From the NCBI GenBank assembly GCA_009738435.1, contig CP046522.1, positions 1,705,249 through 1,769,248 of the forward strand: a DNA stretch of 64,000 bases, written 5' to 3'. Shown here piece by piece: positions 1-8,338 of this stretch; within the stretch, counting starts at the first letter, position 1; each line of letters starts with the position of its first letter. The translations under genes and the position numbers were made by a program. This stretch comes from Clostridium bovifaecis. Lineage in GTDB: Bacteria; Bacillota; Clostridia; Clostridiales; Clostridiaceae. The notes below the pieces were generated by a model. The model had not been told where the DNA came from, ran no database searches, and saw only the letters and a list, made by a program, of their open reading frames with translations.

Positions 1-1
1 G

Positions 2-283
2 TATAAATATATTGGAGCTGGAGTGGGAGCAGTAGTATTGCTTCTAATAATATTGATATCTTTAAGAAAGTTGAAAAAAGCAAAGATAAAAGAAGAAGAG
101 GTAGAAGGTATTGATATGCTCATAGATGATAATATTACTCCAAAGGAGGCTCTTCCACCAATTAATTTTGAAACTGAAAATGAAAAAACCCATATAGAAA
201 AAGAAATCAAAAAGTATGCAACTGAAAAACCAGAGCAGGTTGTAGAAATTATCAAGGCATGGATGGCAGAGGATGAGAGGTGA
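2..283 (+). CDS. fliF: FliF, flagellar MS-ring protein, C-terminal end (partial)
   Basis: The reading frame is open to the left edge of the window, so only the last 93 or so codons of a roughly 500-residue protein are visible. What is seen is a hydrophobic segment (about residues 4-18 of the fragment, rich in V, L and I), then a KKAK basic stop-transfer patch, then an acidic cytoplasmic tail ending EQVVEIIKAWMAEDER. In the FliF family this tail follows the second transmembrane helix and binds the N-terminal domain of FliG, joining the membrane ring to the rotor switch. The next gene, fliG, begins within a few bases, which supports the call. Identification rests on tail and context, since the ring-building domains lie outside the window. 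Confidence 0.9.
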   Translation, partial: YKYIGAGVGAVVLLLIILISLRKLKKAKIKEEEVEGIDMLIDDNITPKEALPPINFETENEKTHIEKEIKKYATEKPEQVVEIIKAWMAEDER

Positions 284-291
284 TGACAGGA

Positions 292-1305
292 ATGGCAAAG
301 GAAAATAAACTAACAGGTGTACAAAAAGCGGCCATTCTATTTATAACTCTAGGACCAGAAGTGGCTTCAGCTATTGTAAAAAGGATGTCAGATTCGGAAA
401 TACAGAAAATAACCTACGAAATAGCTAATACTACGGCAGTAAAACAGGAGCAAAGATCCGAGATACTGCAGGAATTCGTGGAAATGAATAAAGCAAAGGA
501 TTATATATTAGAAGGTGGATTTGAATATGCTAGAAATCTTCTAGGCAAGGCTCTTGGAAGTCAAAGGGCAAGGGAAATTTTAGAAAAGGTAACTGAAGCT
601 ACCCAGCAATACAGGCCTTTTGCCATTGCAAGAAAGGCAGATGCTCACCAGCTTTTAAATGTAATATCTAATGAACATCCTCAGACTATTGCACTGATAC
701 TATGCTATTTGCAGCCAGATAAGGCGGCACAGATTATTGCTGAATTGCCTGAAGATGTACAGACAGAAGTAGCTTTTAGAATAGCTTCTATGGATAATAC
801 CTCTCCTATGGTTATAAAAGAAATAGAAAAGGTATTAAATAGTAAATTATCTTCTGTAGTTAGAACAGATATGACAACTTTAGGCGGAGTAGACACTCTT
901 GTTGACATATTAAATCAAGTTGATAGAACCACTGAGAAAAATATTACAGAAGGCTTGGAAAGAGAAGATCCAGACTTGGCAGAAAAAATCAAACAATCTA
1001 TGTTTGTATTCGAGGACATTATTACTTTGGACGACGTTTCAATACAGAGAGTTTTAAGAGAAATAGAATCAAAAGATCTTGCTCTTGCATTAAAAGGATG
1101 TTCAGAAGAAGTTGCCAATGCTATATTCAAAAATCAATCTAAGAGAGCTGCAGCTTCATTGAAAGAGGATATAGAATTCTTAGGACCTGTAAGACTTATG
1201 GATGTTGAAAAAGCTCAACAGAAGATTGTTAGCATCATAAGAAGGCTTGAAGATGCAGGAGAAATAATCCTATCAAGAGGTGGAGAAGATGCTATCATCG
1301 TATAA
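292..1305 (+). CDS. fliG: FliG, flagellar motor switch protein
   Basis: FliG is the rotor component that contacts the MotA stator and transmits torque. The N-terminal part (LTGVQKAAILFITLG) is the FliF-binding domain, the EHPQTIA motif at about residue 128 marks the FliM-binding middle domain, and the C-terminal part with the charged stretch around IQRVLREIESKDLALALKG is the torque helix domain. Length, about 338 residues, is normal. Upstream in-frame starts at 280 (GTG) and 283 (ATG) exist, but the ATG at 292 has AGAGGTGA eight bases ahead and gives the usual N-terminus MAKENKLTG. The gene follows fliF directly and its end overlaps the start of fliH. Confidence 0.96.
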   Translation: MAKENKLTGVQKAAILFITLGPEVASAIVKRMSDSEIQKITYEIANTTAVKQEQRSEILQEFVEMNKAKDYILEGGFEYARNLLGKALGSQRAREILEKVTEATQQYRPFAIARKADAHQLLNVISNEHPQTIALILCYLQPDKAAQIIAELPEDVQTEVAFRIASMDNTSPMVIKEIEKVLNSKLSSVVRTDMTTLGGVDTLVDILNQVDRTTEKNITEGLEREDPDLAEKIKQSMFVFEDIITLDDVSIQRVLREIESKDLALALKGCSEEVANAIFKNQSKRAAASLKEDIEFLGPVRLMDVEKAQQKIVSIIRRLEDAGEIILSRGGEDAIIV

Positions 1306-2039
1306 AGTCATAAAAAATAATAGTGTTGTAGAAGAAGGTAAAAAAGAGATAAATACAGAATATGCTGCCGAAAAAAATAAGGAATTAGGAGAAAAAAATG
1401 CTAAAGATTTCATAGAAAGCTATGAAGTCTTAGCAAGAACCATGCTAGAAAATGCAAGAAGGCAAAGTGATAAAATTTTAGCTGCCGCCTATAGTGAAGC
1501 TCAAGATATTGAGCAAGAGGCATATAAAAAGGGATATGAAGAAGGAAAGAAGGCAGGCTATGAAGCCGGAATTGCTAAAGCAAATGAATACTATGAAGAA
1601 ATGAAAAATAGAGCAAAATATGAAGCTGAAACTCTAGGGAAAAATGCTGAGGCGCTTTTATATGGCGCAAAACAGGAATATTTAAGATATATGGAAGAAA
1701 AGCAGGGAGAAGCAAAAAAACTGATTTTATATATTAGAAAGCATTTTAAAGAAGGAAGTTGATTGCAAAGAAGGAATAAGCAGTATGATTTTGGATGCTA
1801 TAGAAATAGCGCAAAAGTCTAAAACCCTAATAGTAAAGTGTAATAACAGCTATATAGAAGATATAAAATCCAAGTTAGAAGCATGGAAAAATCGAAGTGT
1901 TTTTAGAGGAGAGATCTTCGTAGTAACAGATGATAATCTAGAAGAAGGAACTGCAGAAATTCAAAGAGAAAATGGCAAAGTTATAGTAAGTGTTTCAGAA
2001 GCGCTTCAAAAGGTCAGAGAAATCATAGAAACAAGCTAG
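1289..2039 (+). pseudogene. fliH: FliH, flagellar export apparatus protein (frameshifted)
   Basis: FliH is the stator-like partner that holds and inhibits the export ATPase FliI. The gene reads as two overlapping pieces: frame one (1289-1762) carries the long charged helical N-terminal half with the EGKKAGYEAG repeat region. Frame two, open from about 1725 and with its first ATG at 1785, carries the conserved C-terminal half (ALEIAQKSKTLIVKCN-like start, GEIFVVTDDNLEEGTA). Crossing from ATT at 1733 to GAA at 1737 restores a continuous IxESILKKEV segment. A GC loss from ATT-GCA-GAA would explain the break exactly. Together the halves make about 250 residues, the usual length. ATG 1289 behind AGAGGTGG is the likely start, overlapping the fliG end. 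A sequencing or assembly indel is more likely than decay. Confidence 0.85.
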
Positions 2040-2130
2040 AAGAGCAGGTTAGGGAACACAAGTTAGAAGTTCGAGGTTAGAAAGTTAGGAGTTAGAGAGT
2101 TGGTTCAAGTCATTTACTAACTTTTAACTA
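2040..2130. repeat. Intergenic GTTAG-type repeat between fliH and fliI
   Basis: GTTAG occurs five times in about 60 bases (around 2048-2100), followed by the complementary CTAACTTTTAAC near 2117-2128, so the segment can fold as an imperfect hairpin. A similar element lies at 30062-30155. It pushes fliH and fliI apart in an otherwise tightly packed operon. The family is not one I can name. Confidence 0.55.
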
Positions 2131-2187
2131 GTGCTTCAGCACATAACGGCTTTAGCATCTAACCATCGGTTTAATGGGAGTGATAGT

Positions 2188-3498
2188 TTGGCAATTTCAA
2201 TAGACTTTTTGGGGATACAGAAAAAAATTGAAGAAACAGATTTCAAATATGTAGAGGGTATAGTTAAGCAGGTTATTGGTTTGACTATTGAGGTCGAAGG
2301 AATAAAAGCTTTTGTTGGTGAAGTTTGTACAATATATAATGAGAAAAATAAACCTATAATTTGTGAAGTTGTTGGATTTAAAGAAGATAATGTTATTTTA
2401 ATGCCTCTTGGAGAGCTAAATGGTATTGCACCAGGCTGTAGGGTTGTACCATCAAAGCAGCCTCTAACCGTAAAATGCTCTGAAGAGCTATTCGGGAAGG
2501 TTCTTGATGGGCTTGGAAGACCTTTAAATGGAGAAGCAATTAAAATAGGAGCAGATTATTCTTTAGATACATCGCCGCCAGATCCGCTTAAAAGACGAAG
2601 AATAAAGGAAGCTATCGCAACTGGAGTAAGAGCTATAGATGGATTCTTGACCTGTGGAGAAGGGCAGAGAATTGGTATATTTGCTGGAAGTGGTGTTGGT
2701 AAAAGTACAACCTTAGGGATGATAGCAAGAGAAGCTAAAGCTGATGTAAACGTAATAGCTTTAATAGGGGAAAGAGGAAGAGAAGTTTTAGATTTTATAG
2801 AAAAAGACTTAGGAGAAGAAGGACTTAAGAAGTCTATTATAGTTTGTGCTACCTCTGATCAATCTGCCTTAGTAAGATTAAAAGGAGCTTTTACAGCTAC
2901 GGCTATAGCTGAATATTTTAGAGATAAAGGGAAAAAAGTTATATTAATGATGGATTCTGTTACACGATTTGCTATGGCACAAAGAGAAATTGGACTTGCT
3001 ATAGGAGAACCGCCAGCTACCAAGGGATATACCCCTTCAGTATTTGCTATGCTCCCGAGGCTAATGGAGAGGTCAGGAATGTCGGATAAGGGATCTATAA
3101 CAGCATTTTATACAGTTTTAGTTGATGGAGACGATTTTAACGAGCCTATTGCCGATGCTGTAAGAGGTATACTTGATGGGCACATAGTTCTTTCGAGAGC
3201 TCTGGCAGCTAAAAATCATTATCCAGCTATTGATATTTTAAGCAGTGTAAGTCGACTTATGTCAGAGATAGCTGAAGAGAATCATAAAAAAGCGGCTTCT
3301 TTTGCAAGAGATCTTTTAGCTACCTATAATAACTCTGAAGATCTCATAAATATCGGAGCTTATGTTAAAGGAAGCAATAAAAAAGTTGACCTGTCGATAA
3401 AATATCATGATGAAATAAACAATTATTTGAAACAGGGGATAAATGAACATAGTGAATTTCATGAAAGTATAAATAAGCTAGCTAACATGTTTAAATAA
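2188..3498 (+). CDS. fliI: FliI, flagellum-specific export ATPase
   Basis: FliI is the hexameric ATPase that powers or primes export of rod, hook and filament subunits, related to the F1 beta subunit. The P-loop AGSGVGKST lies around residue 168 (Lys near 172), followed by IALIGERGREVLDFI, the Walker B region VILMMDSVTRFAMAQREI and the GEPPATKGYTPSVFAMLPRL signature typical of type III secretion ATPases. The open frame extends up to 2131, but the TTG at 2188 has GGAGTGAT seven bases upstream and yields the family-like start MAISIDFLGIQKKIEETDF. The upstream extension falls in intergenic repeat DNA and is rejected. Length from TTG is about 436 residues, normal. Confidence 0.95.
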   Translation: MAISIDFLGIQKKIEETDFKYVEGIVKQVIGLTIEVEGIKAFVGEVCTIYNEKNKPIICEVVGFKEDNVILMPLGELNGIAPGCRVVPSKQPLTVKCSEELFGKVLDGLGRPLNGEAIKIGADYSLDTSPPDPLKRRRIKEAIATGVRAIDGFLTCGEGQRIGIFAGSGVGKSTTLGMIAREAKADVNVIALIGERGREVLDFIEKDLGEEGLKKSIIVCATSDQSALVRLKGAFTATAIAEYFRDKGKKVILMMDSVTRFAMAQREIGLAIGEPPATKGYTPSVFAMLPRLMERSGMSDKGSITAFYTVLVDGDDFNEPIADAVRGILDGHIVLSRALAAKNHYPAIDILSSVSRLMSEIAEENHKKAASFARDLLATYNNSEDLINIGAYVKGSNKKVDLSIKYHDEINNYLKQGINEHSEFHESINKLANMFK

Positions 3499-3564
3499 TA
3501 TAAACAATAAAAACTTTTACATAGATTTGATAATTAATTTTTGCTATAGAATAGAGGAATGAAT

Positions 3565-4002
3565 ATGTCGGGTTTTAATTTTAGACTTCAGAAGATTCTT
3601 GATATTCGTTATGAAAAAGAAGAAGAAAGCAAAAGAGACTTTAAAGCAGCACAGGATGCAAAAGATTCAGTACAAAAAAGGCTGAAAAAGCTGGAAGAAA
3701 GCTATAATAAATATTCGAAAATTGATTTGAGCAGCAGTGTAGTTGAGAGAAGAATAAAGCAAAATTACTGCAATGTAATTCAATTCAATATAAATGAGAC
3801 AAGTGCTGAGCTGGAGAAGAAAACTGAAATCTTAGAGACTAAAAGGGAAACACTGAAAAGTAGACAAGTTGAAAGAAAAACTGTTGAAATTTTAAGAGAT
3901 AACCAAGAAAAGGCTTATATTAAAGAGCAAAATTTAATAGAACAAAAAGCTAATGATGAATTTGCTCTTTATGGATATATAAGAAATTTAAAATATAAAT
4001 AG
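3565..4002 (+). CDS. fliJ: FliJ, flagellar export chaperone/coiled-coil protein
   Basis: The product is a short, highly charged, almost entirely helical protein with heptad-like spacing of Leu and Lys/Glu, as expected for FliJ, which inserts into the FliI hexamer like the gamma subunit of F1 ATPase. The N-terminus MSGFNFRLQKILDIRYEKEEE matches the FxFRLQKxLDxR pattern common in Gram-positive FliJ. An ATG at 3559 is in frame, but ATG 3565 has AGAGGA at a good distance and is preferred. Length 145 residues is normal. Position between fliI and fliK is the usual one. Sequence divergence in this family is high, so the call leans partly on context. Confidence 0.9.
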   Translation: MSGFNFRLQKILDIRYEKEEESKRDFKAAQDAKDSVQKRLKKLEESYNKYSKIDLSSSVVERRIKQNYCNVIQFNINETSAELEKKTEILETKRETLKSRQVERKTVEILRDNQEKAYIKEQNLIEQKANDEFALYGYIRNLKYK

Positions 4003-4017
4003 GAAAGGGGGGATAAG

Positions 4018-5412
4018 GTGAACAGTGCAGTTAACATTCCAATAAGCTTAAAAGCAGAACTTAAGGTAGATAATACTAGACAGAAAGAGAAAAGCTGCGG
4101 CTATAACACAAGAAATGATAAAAATAAAGATTTTAAAATGATGCTAGATAATTTAGCTGGTAAGGATAGAACCCTAGACAAATACACCAACTATTATAAG
4201 ACTAATGAAAAGTCAGCAAATACTGAGGTAGAAGAAGTTGGTAGCTTCCGCAGCGAAGAGACAGTAGAGGAAAGAAACGAAAAAGCAGATAACAACTCAT
4301 TAAGTGTACTTATGTCTTTGCTTCAACAGCTTACAAAAGGTGAAATGACCTTAAAGGAGTTTTTAAACAGGGTAACAGAAGAGCCTGGAGCTTTAGATGA
4401 GCTTTCTGAGAGTATAAGCAGCAGCATTATAGAGCTATTGCAGCACCGAACTAATACTGTAGAACAGCTTGATGTTAATAATATAGGAGATATAAAGTCA
4501 AGTTTAAAAGATGCTATTCAAGAGATTCTTGCAAATGCAGCAAAGGAAAAAAATCTAGAAAATCGATCTTGGCAAGATATACTAAACAAATTAAATGGCA
4601 GAGTTTTAAGTGATCTAGAAACATCAAACTCAATTAATGGCAATAGCTTAGAATTAAAAGAGCAAATTATAAATGCAATTAAGAACAAACTATCTGAGAA
4701 CTATTCTAAAGGGGATTTGACAGTGAATAAATCAGATGAAGAATTAAATAATAACTTTTCTAGCGCTAGTTTTCAGCTTAAGTCTATTAATAAAATTGGA
4801 CAAGATCCTAGCAAAGATTCTATGAAAAAAGACAGTAGTGAAGATAGATTTTTAAGAGACTTGGCTTTAGGAAATAAAAAAGACTCAGATACAAAACTAG
4901 ACAAGGCTCTAAATTTCATGAGTGGATTTGAAAAAATTGATGCTGCAAACTATATAAGTAATGCTCCAGAAAATATTACAATCAACAGAAATAGCTTTGT
5001 CAATGATATTATCAAATCTGTGAAGTTTATGAATGAAAATAACATGAAAGAAATGACGGTTAAAGTAATGCCTAAAGAACTTGGAGAGATAGTAATAAAG
5101 CTTACACTAGAAAATGGATTAATGAAGGCAAGCATTACTGCTAGTAATAAAGATGCTTATAATCTGCTAAATTCTAATATTCAAGAATTAAACAATAAGC
5201 TAAACAATGGAGAAATTAAAATACAAAACTTTACAATTGACATTTATAATGGGGACACTACATTTTTCAGTAAAGAAAATAGAGAAGAACAAAATAGACA
5301 ATCTAGCAATAAAAGAAACAAGACTAGTGTTTCAGGAGTAAAACTTGAATCAGAGGATGCAGCAACTTCATCTGTAATTGAAGAAAACAATAGTGTAAAT
5401 GCTTTTGTTTAG
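4018..5412 (+). CDS. fliK: FliK, flagellar hook-length control protein
   Basis: FliK measures hook length during assembly and switches the export gate from hook to filament substrates. The first 300 or so residues are polar and low in similarity to anything I recognise, while the C-terminal third holds the Flg_hook domain: KEMTVKVMPKELGEIVIKL, then the LENGLMKASITASN segment and the helix DAYNLLNSNIQELNNKL. A Lys/Arg/Ser-rich tail follows. Start is GTG 4018 behind an AAGGGGGG ribosome site. Length 464 is within the wide range for the family. It sits between fliJ and flgD, as in other clostridia. Confidence 0.92.
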   Translation: MNSAVNIPISLKAELKVDNTRQKEKSCGYNTRNDKNKDFKMMLDNLAGKDRTLDKYTNYYKTNEKSANTEVEEVGSFRSEETVEERNEKADNNSLSVLMSLLQQLTKGEMTLKEFLNRVTEEPGALDELSESISSSIIELLQHRTNTVEQLDVNNIGDIKSSLKDAIQEILANAAKEKNLENRSWQDILNKLNGRVLSDLETSNSINGNSLELKEQIINAIKNKLSENYSKGDLTVNKSDEELNNNFSSASFQLKSINKIGQDPSKDSMKKDSSEDRFLRDLALGNKKDSDTKLDKALNFMSGFEKIDAANYISNAPENITINRNSFVNDIIKSVKFMNENNMKEMTVKVMPKELGEIVIKLTLENGLMKASITASNKDAYNLLNSNIQELNNKLNNGEIKIQNFTIDIYNGDTTFFSKENREEQNRQSSNKRNKTSVSGVKLESEDAATSSVIEENNSVNAFV

Positions 5413-5423
5413 GAGGATAAGAT

Positions 5424-6116
5424 ATGATAGATCCAGTTTTAAGTAGTCAAAGTGCTACTCAAAGAGGAACAAGGATAGTAAAAAAAGGTCAGGAAATGGA
5501 TAAGAATGCTTTTTTGAGAATTCTTACAACAGAATTGACTAATCAAGACCCTATGAATGCAAAGGATTCTACAGCTTATATTTCACAATTGGCTCAGTTT
5601 TCTAGCCTCGAACAAATGGCAAATTTAAACGGTACTATGACCTTTAATTCAGCAAGTGATCTAGTTGGAAGAACTGTAGCTCTCAATGTATATGATGAAA
5701 ATAATAAACAGTATGGTGGAATAGTAAGAGATGTAACCAAAGAAGGAGATAATATAAAGGTCACTGTAAATGTAGCTAAATATAAGGGAGATACTATAGT
5801 TGGATATGAAGATAAGGAATTTTCATATAAGGATGTTTCAGCTATACTAGACCTTCCTGATGATAAATCACAGATGCTTTCTTATTTGACCAATACAATA
5901 GGCTATTTAAATACCAATATGAACTTTATGGCAGCTTCATCTTTAATTAATAAACATGTAGACATAACTACTGGAACAGGGGAACAAGTTAAAAATTATT
6001 CAGGTACTGTAACTGAAACTTTTAAAACATCAGATGGCATTAAAGTAAAGGTTAAGCTGGATGAGACTGGAGAAGAGAAAGAATTTTTATATAGTGATGT
6101 AGTAAAGGTAAAATAA
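5424..6116 (+). CDS. flgD: FlgD, hook-capping (hook assembly scaffold) protein
   Basis: FlgD caps the growing hook so that FlgE monomers polymerise, and is then discarded. The N-terminal half has the family hallmark DKNAFLRILTTELTNQDPMNAKDSTAYISQLAQFSSLEQM-like segment, in which NQDP and the QLAQFSSLEQM helix are diagnostic. The C-terminal half has two beta-rich repeats with similar GxVxxVxxxxDxIKVxV patterns, at about residues 90-130 and 180-228. Length 230 is normal. ATG 5424 is preceded by AGGAGG. It lies between fliK and the TIGR02530 gene. Confidence 0.95.
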   Translation: MIDPVLSSQSATQRGTRIVKKGQEMDKNAFLRILTTELTNQDPMNAKDSTAYISQLAQFSSLEQMANLNGTMTFNSASDLVGRTVALNVYDENNKQYGGIVRDVTKEGDNIKVTVNVAKYKGDTIVGYEDKEFSYKDVSAILDLPDDKSQMLSYLTNTIGYLNTNMNFMAASSLINKHVDITTGTGEQVKNYSGTVTETFKTSDGIKVKVKLDETGEEKEFLYSDVVKVK

Positions 6117-6135
6117 TAGGTTTTAGGTGATATAT

Positions 6136-6525
6136 ATGGGCTACAGAGTAGTAAATGGTAAGGTATATCCTATAGGGAATTTTCCACAGAGCAATGATTT
6201 AAATCAGAAGTCAAGCAAAGACACTTTTAGCAAGTTTGAAGAAATACTAAAAAGTGAAATAAATAAAAAAGATAATTTTACTATATCAAATCATGCTGCA
6301 AAAAGATTAGAAGATAGAAATATAAAGCTTACTGAAGCGGATATAAGCCATATTAATGAAGGTATAAATATGGCAGACGAGAAAGGTTCAAAGGATTCAC
6401 TAATCCTTTATAAAGATGTAGCTTTAGTTACAAGCATAAAAAATAGAACTATAATAACAGCAGTAAATAAGAGTGAAGCAAAGGGAAATGTTTTTACAAA
6501 TATAGATAGTGTAGTGATATTATAG
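6136..6525 (+). CDS. TIGR02530-type flagellar operon protein
   Basis: This small soluble protein (about 129 residues) begins MGYRVVNGKVYPIGNF, and its central part HAAKRLEDRNIKLTEADISHINEGINMADEKG is the signature of a conserved protein found between flgD and flgE in Firmicutes. Its molecular job is not established; an accessory role in hook assembly is inferred from position only. An in-frame GTG exists at 6127, but ATG 6136 with AGGTGA five bases upstream gives the conserved N-terminus. The stop codon abuts a structured GC-rich element at 6525-6580. Confidence 0.9.
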   Translation: MGYRVVNGKVYPIGNFPQSNDLNQKSSKDTFSKFEEILKSEINKKDNFTISNHAAKRLEDRNIKLTEADISHINEGINMADEKGSKDSLILYKDVALVTSIKNRTIITAVNKSEAKGNVFTNIDSVVIL

Positions 6526-6580
6526 GCTGGACCGAAAGGAAGCCGAAACACCCGTTGAATGAAAGAGACGGGAATTTAGC
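6525..6580 (+). ncRNA. Candidate structured RNA element upstream of flgE
   Basis: Directly after the stop of the preceding gene, GGCT (6525-6528) can pair with AGCC (6541-6544), enclosing CC-GAAA-GG with a GNRA tetraloop. A second hairpin pairs CCCGT (6551-6555) with ACGGG (6568-6572). Of the 48 bases 6525-6572, 27 are G or C, far above the surrounding AT-rich DNA. Three GGA trinucleotides occur, which could suit CsrA binding. I do not recognise it as a named riboswitch or ribozyme. It could be a leader element for flgE, a processing site or a sponge. Confidence 0.4.
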
Positions 6581-6584
6581 AGAA

Positions 6585-6745
6585 AATCGCTAATCACTAG
6601 TCTCTAGTCACTAGAAACATGAATCAGTAATGAATATATAGCCAAAATTAGCAATTAGCTAGATAAAAAAGGGTGTTAGGGATTAGCAATTAGAGACTAG
6701 AAATTAATCATGTAACTGGTTACTACTAACTAAAAGATTAAAAGA
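6585..6745. repeat. Intergenic repeat of TAGTCACTAG / GATTAGC units before flgE
   Basis: The left part contains CTAATCACTAGTCTCTAG-like units and the right part (about 6680-6715) contains the opposite-strand counterpart GATTAGCAATTAGAGACTAG. The whole can therefore fold into a long imperfect hairpin. Short units (CTAGTC, CTAATC) recur. A relative lies at 8228-8325. No coding potential was seen. Confidence 0.55.
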
Positions 6746-6758
6746 TGGGGGTATAAAT

Positions 6759-8222
6759 ATGATTAGAGCAATGTATTCTGGAATCAGTGGAATGAAGGTT
6801 AATCAAACAAAGCTTGATGTAACTGGTAACAACATAGCTAACGTTGGAACTACAGGGTTTAAAAGTTCAAGGGTTAGATTTCAAGATATGCTTAGTCAAA
6901 ATGTATCAGAAGCTTTAGGACCAGGAAGAAATACTGGTGGAGTTAATGCTAGACAAGTTGGTCTTGGAGTTCAAGTTGCAGGTATAGACACAGTAGTAAC
7001 TCAAGGTATGATGCAGCCAACAAGTAGAAACTTAGACGCAGCAGTAGATGGAAGTGGATACTTCGTAGTTGCTAGAGGGGATCTTCCACAAAGCAATATA
7101 GGTGGAATTTCTGTTGATTCTGCCAATCATACAATGAGCGGCAGCAACTTTGAGATAAGCTATACAAGGGATGGAGCATTTACTTTAGATTATGAAGGAA
7201 ACCTTTTGACTTCTGATGGATATAGAGTTATGGGATATAATTTAAGCGAAAAAACAGATGACAATGGCAATGTTAAAGATGTTAAGAGCATAGACTATGA
7301 CGATAATGGTTTGGTGAATTTTGTAGATTCTGATGCGAAATATGGGTTGAAGGCCTCAGAGACGCTAGTTCCACTTAGAATACCAGATAGTGTTTATAAA
7401 AGAGCAACAGACTTAACTGCAGCAGTAGATATGAACATGGCTCAAGGGAATAAAGCATTGTTTGATAATGATACTGCAACTGATGGAATTCAAGGGTATC
7501 CTACAATTGCAACCAACGGACCTTTTAAAGGGAATCAAGATATAAAAATAGAAATAAAGCGTGCTGACACAGATAAAGATGCTGCTACCACTGATAAGGG
7601 CTGGATGGTATTTATAAATGGAGAAAATACTTATATGACAGCTTCAACGGGCACAATTGATGCAGATGCAATAAATGCAGTAGATGATACTCTTTTGTCA
7701 ACAGAGGATAAAAATAAAATGATAGAGCTATTAAATGGCACTGTAGTAACTGTTGCTGAACCAACTCCAGGAACTGATATTGATACTGAGGATGAAATGA
7801 GTAGTTACAGCTGGTCATATACCATAAATGCTGAAGGAAGTAAAAAAATTAGAAGTTTCTCCTTTGAGAAAGATGGAGTAATTAAAGCTGTTTTAGATGA
7901 CGGCAGCGTTAGTGCTTTAGGACAAATAGCCTTAACCTCATTTAAGAATCCAGAAGGCCTTAAAAAGCTAGGCAAAAACCTCTATCAAAACACATCTAAC
8001 TCTGGAGAGCCAATAGTTAGAAGTGGAATAGGTGGAGAGAGAAATTTAGATAATAGTGATGGCTACGGTGACATCCTTCAAGGTATGCTTGAAATGTCAA
8101 ATGTTGACCTTGCAGAACAATTTACTGATATGATAGTAACTACAAGAGCCTTCCAAGCAGCTGGCAAAATGATTTCTACAGGAGATGAAATTCTTCAAGA
8201 TATTATTAATTTAAAAAGATAA
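6759..8222 (+). CDS. flgE: FlgE, flagellar hook protein
   Basis: FlgE polymerises to form the flexible hook that joins the rod to the filament. The N-terminal MIRAMYSGISGMKVNQTKLDV is followed by the rod/hook signature TGNNIANVGTTGFKSSRVRF. The C-terminal end DLAEQFTDMIVTTRAFQAAGKMISTGDEILQDIINLKR is the matching helix shared by all axial proteins. The middle (about residues 110-400) is the variable surface-exposed D1/D2 part. Length 487 is typical of Gram-positive hook proteins. ATG 6759 follows GGGGG. The 233-base gap upstream holds a structured element and repeats rather than a tight operon junction. Confidence 0.95.
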   Translation: MIRAMYSGISGMKVNQTKLDVTGNNIANVGTTGFKSSRVRFQDMLSQNVSEALGPGRNTGGVNARQVGLGVQVAGIDTVVTQGMMQPTSRNLDAAVDGSGYFVVARGDLPQSNIGGISVDSANHTMSGSNFEISYTRDGAFTLDYEGNLLTSDGYRVMGYNLSEKTDDNGNVKDVKSIDYDDNGLVNFVDSDAKYGLKASETLVPLRIPDSVYKRATDLTAAVDMNMAQGNKALFDNDTATDGIQGYPTIATNGPFKGNQDIKIEIKRADTDKDAATTDKGWMVFINGENTYMTASTGTIDADAINAVDDTLLSTEDKNKMIELLNGTVVTVAEPTPGTDIDTEDEMSSYSWSYTINAEGSKKIRSFSFEKDGVIKAVLDDGSVSALGQIALTSFKNPEGLKKLGKNLYQNTSNSGEPIVRSGIGGERNLDNSDGYGDILQGMLEMSNVDLAEQFTDMIVTTRAFQAAGKMISTGDEILQDIINLKR

Positions 8223-8227
8223 CTTAT

Positions 8228-8325
8228 AAAAATTAGTCAGTCACTAGTCACTAGTCGCTAAAAGGAAATTCTTAGGCGCAAACTGGTGGCTAGAGATTGG
8301 TGATTAGCGATTTGTTACTAATAAA
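8228..8325. repeat. Intergenic repeat of AGTCACTAGTC units before flbD
   Basis: Tandem AGTCACT / AGTCGCT units run from 8235 to 8262, and GATTGGTGATTAGCGAT occurs near 8295-8311 in the opposite sense. The layout resembles 6585-6745, suggesting one repeat family inserted on either side of flgE. No gene is seen in it. Confidence 0.5.
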
Positions 8326-8338
8326 AAGGGGGTTTGTT

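Noticed and set aside
2040..2130. CRISPR array from GTTAG repeats
   Set aside because: Units are only five to eight bases, irregularly spaced, with no constant spacers or cas genes.
2131..2187. N-terminal extension of FliI
   Set aside because: It is encoded by repeat-derived DNA, while TTG 2188 has a good ribosome site and the family N-terminus.
6525..6580. Hammerhead ribozyme
   Set aside because: GAAAC is present but the CUGAUGA core is not, and the stems do not fit the three-way layout.
6525..6580. Cyclic di-GMP riboswitch controlling flgE
   Set aside because: The layout is tempting for a motility gene, but the conserved core sequences of class I and II c-di-GMP riboswitches are not seen.
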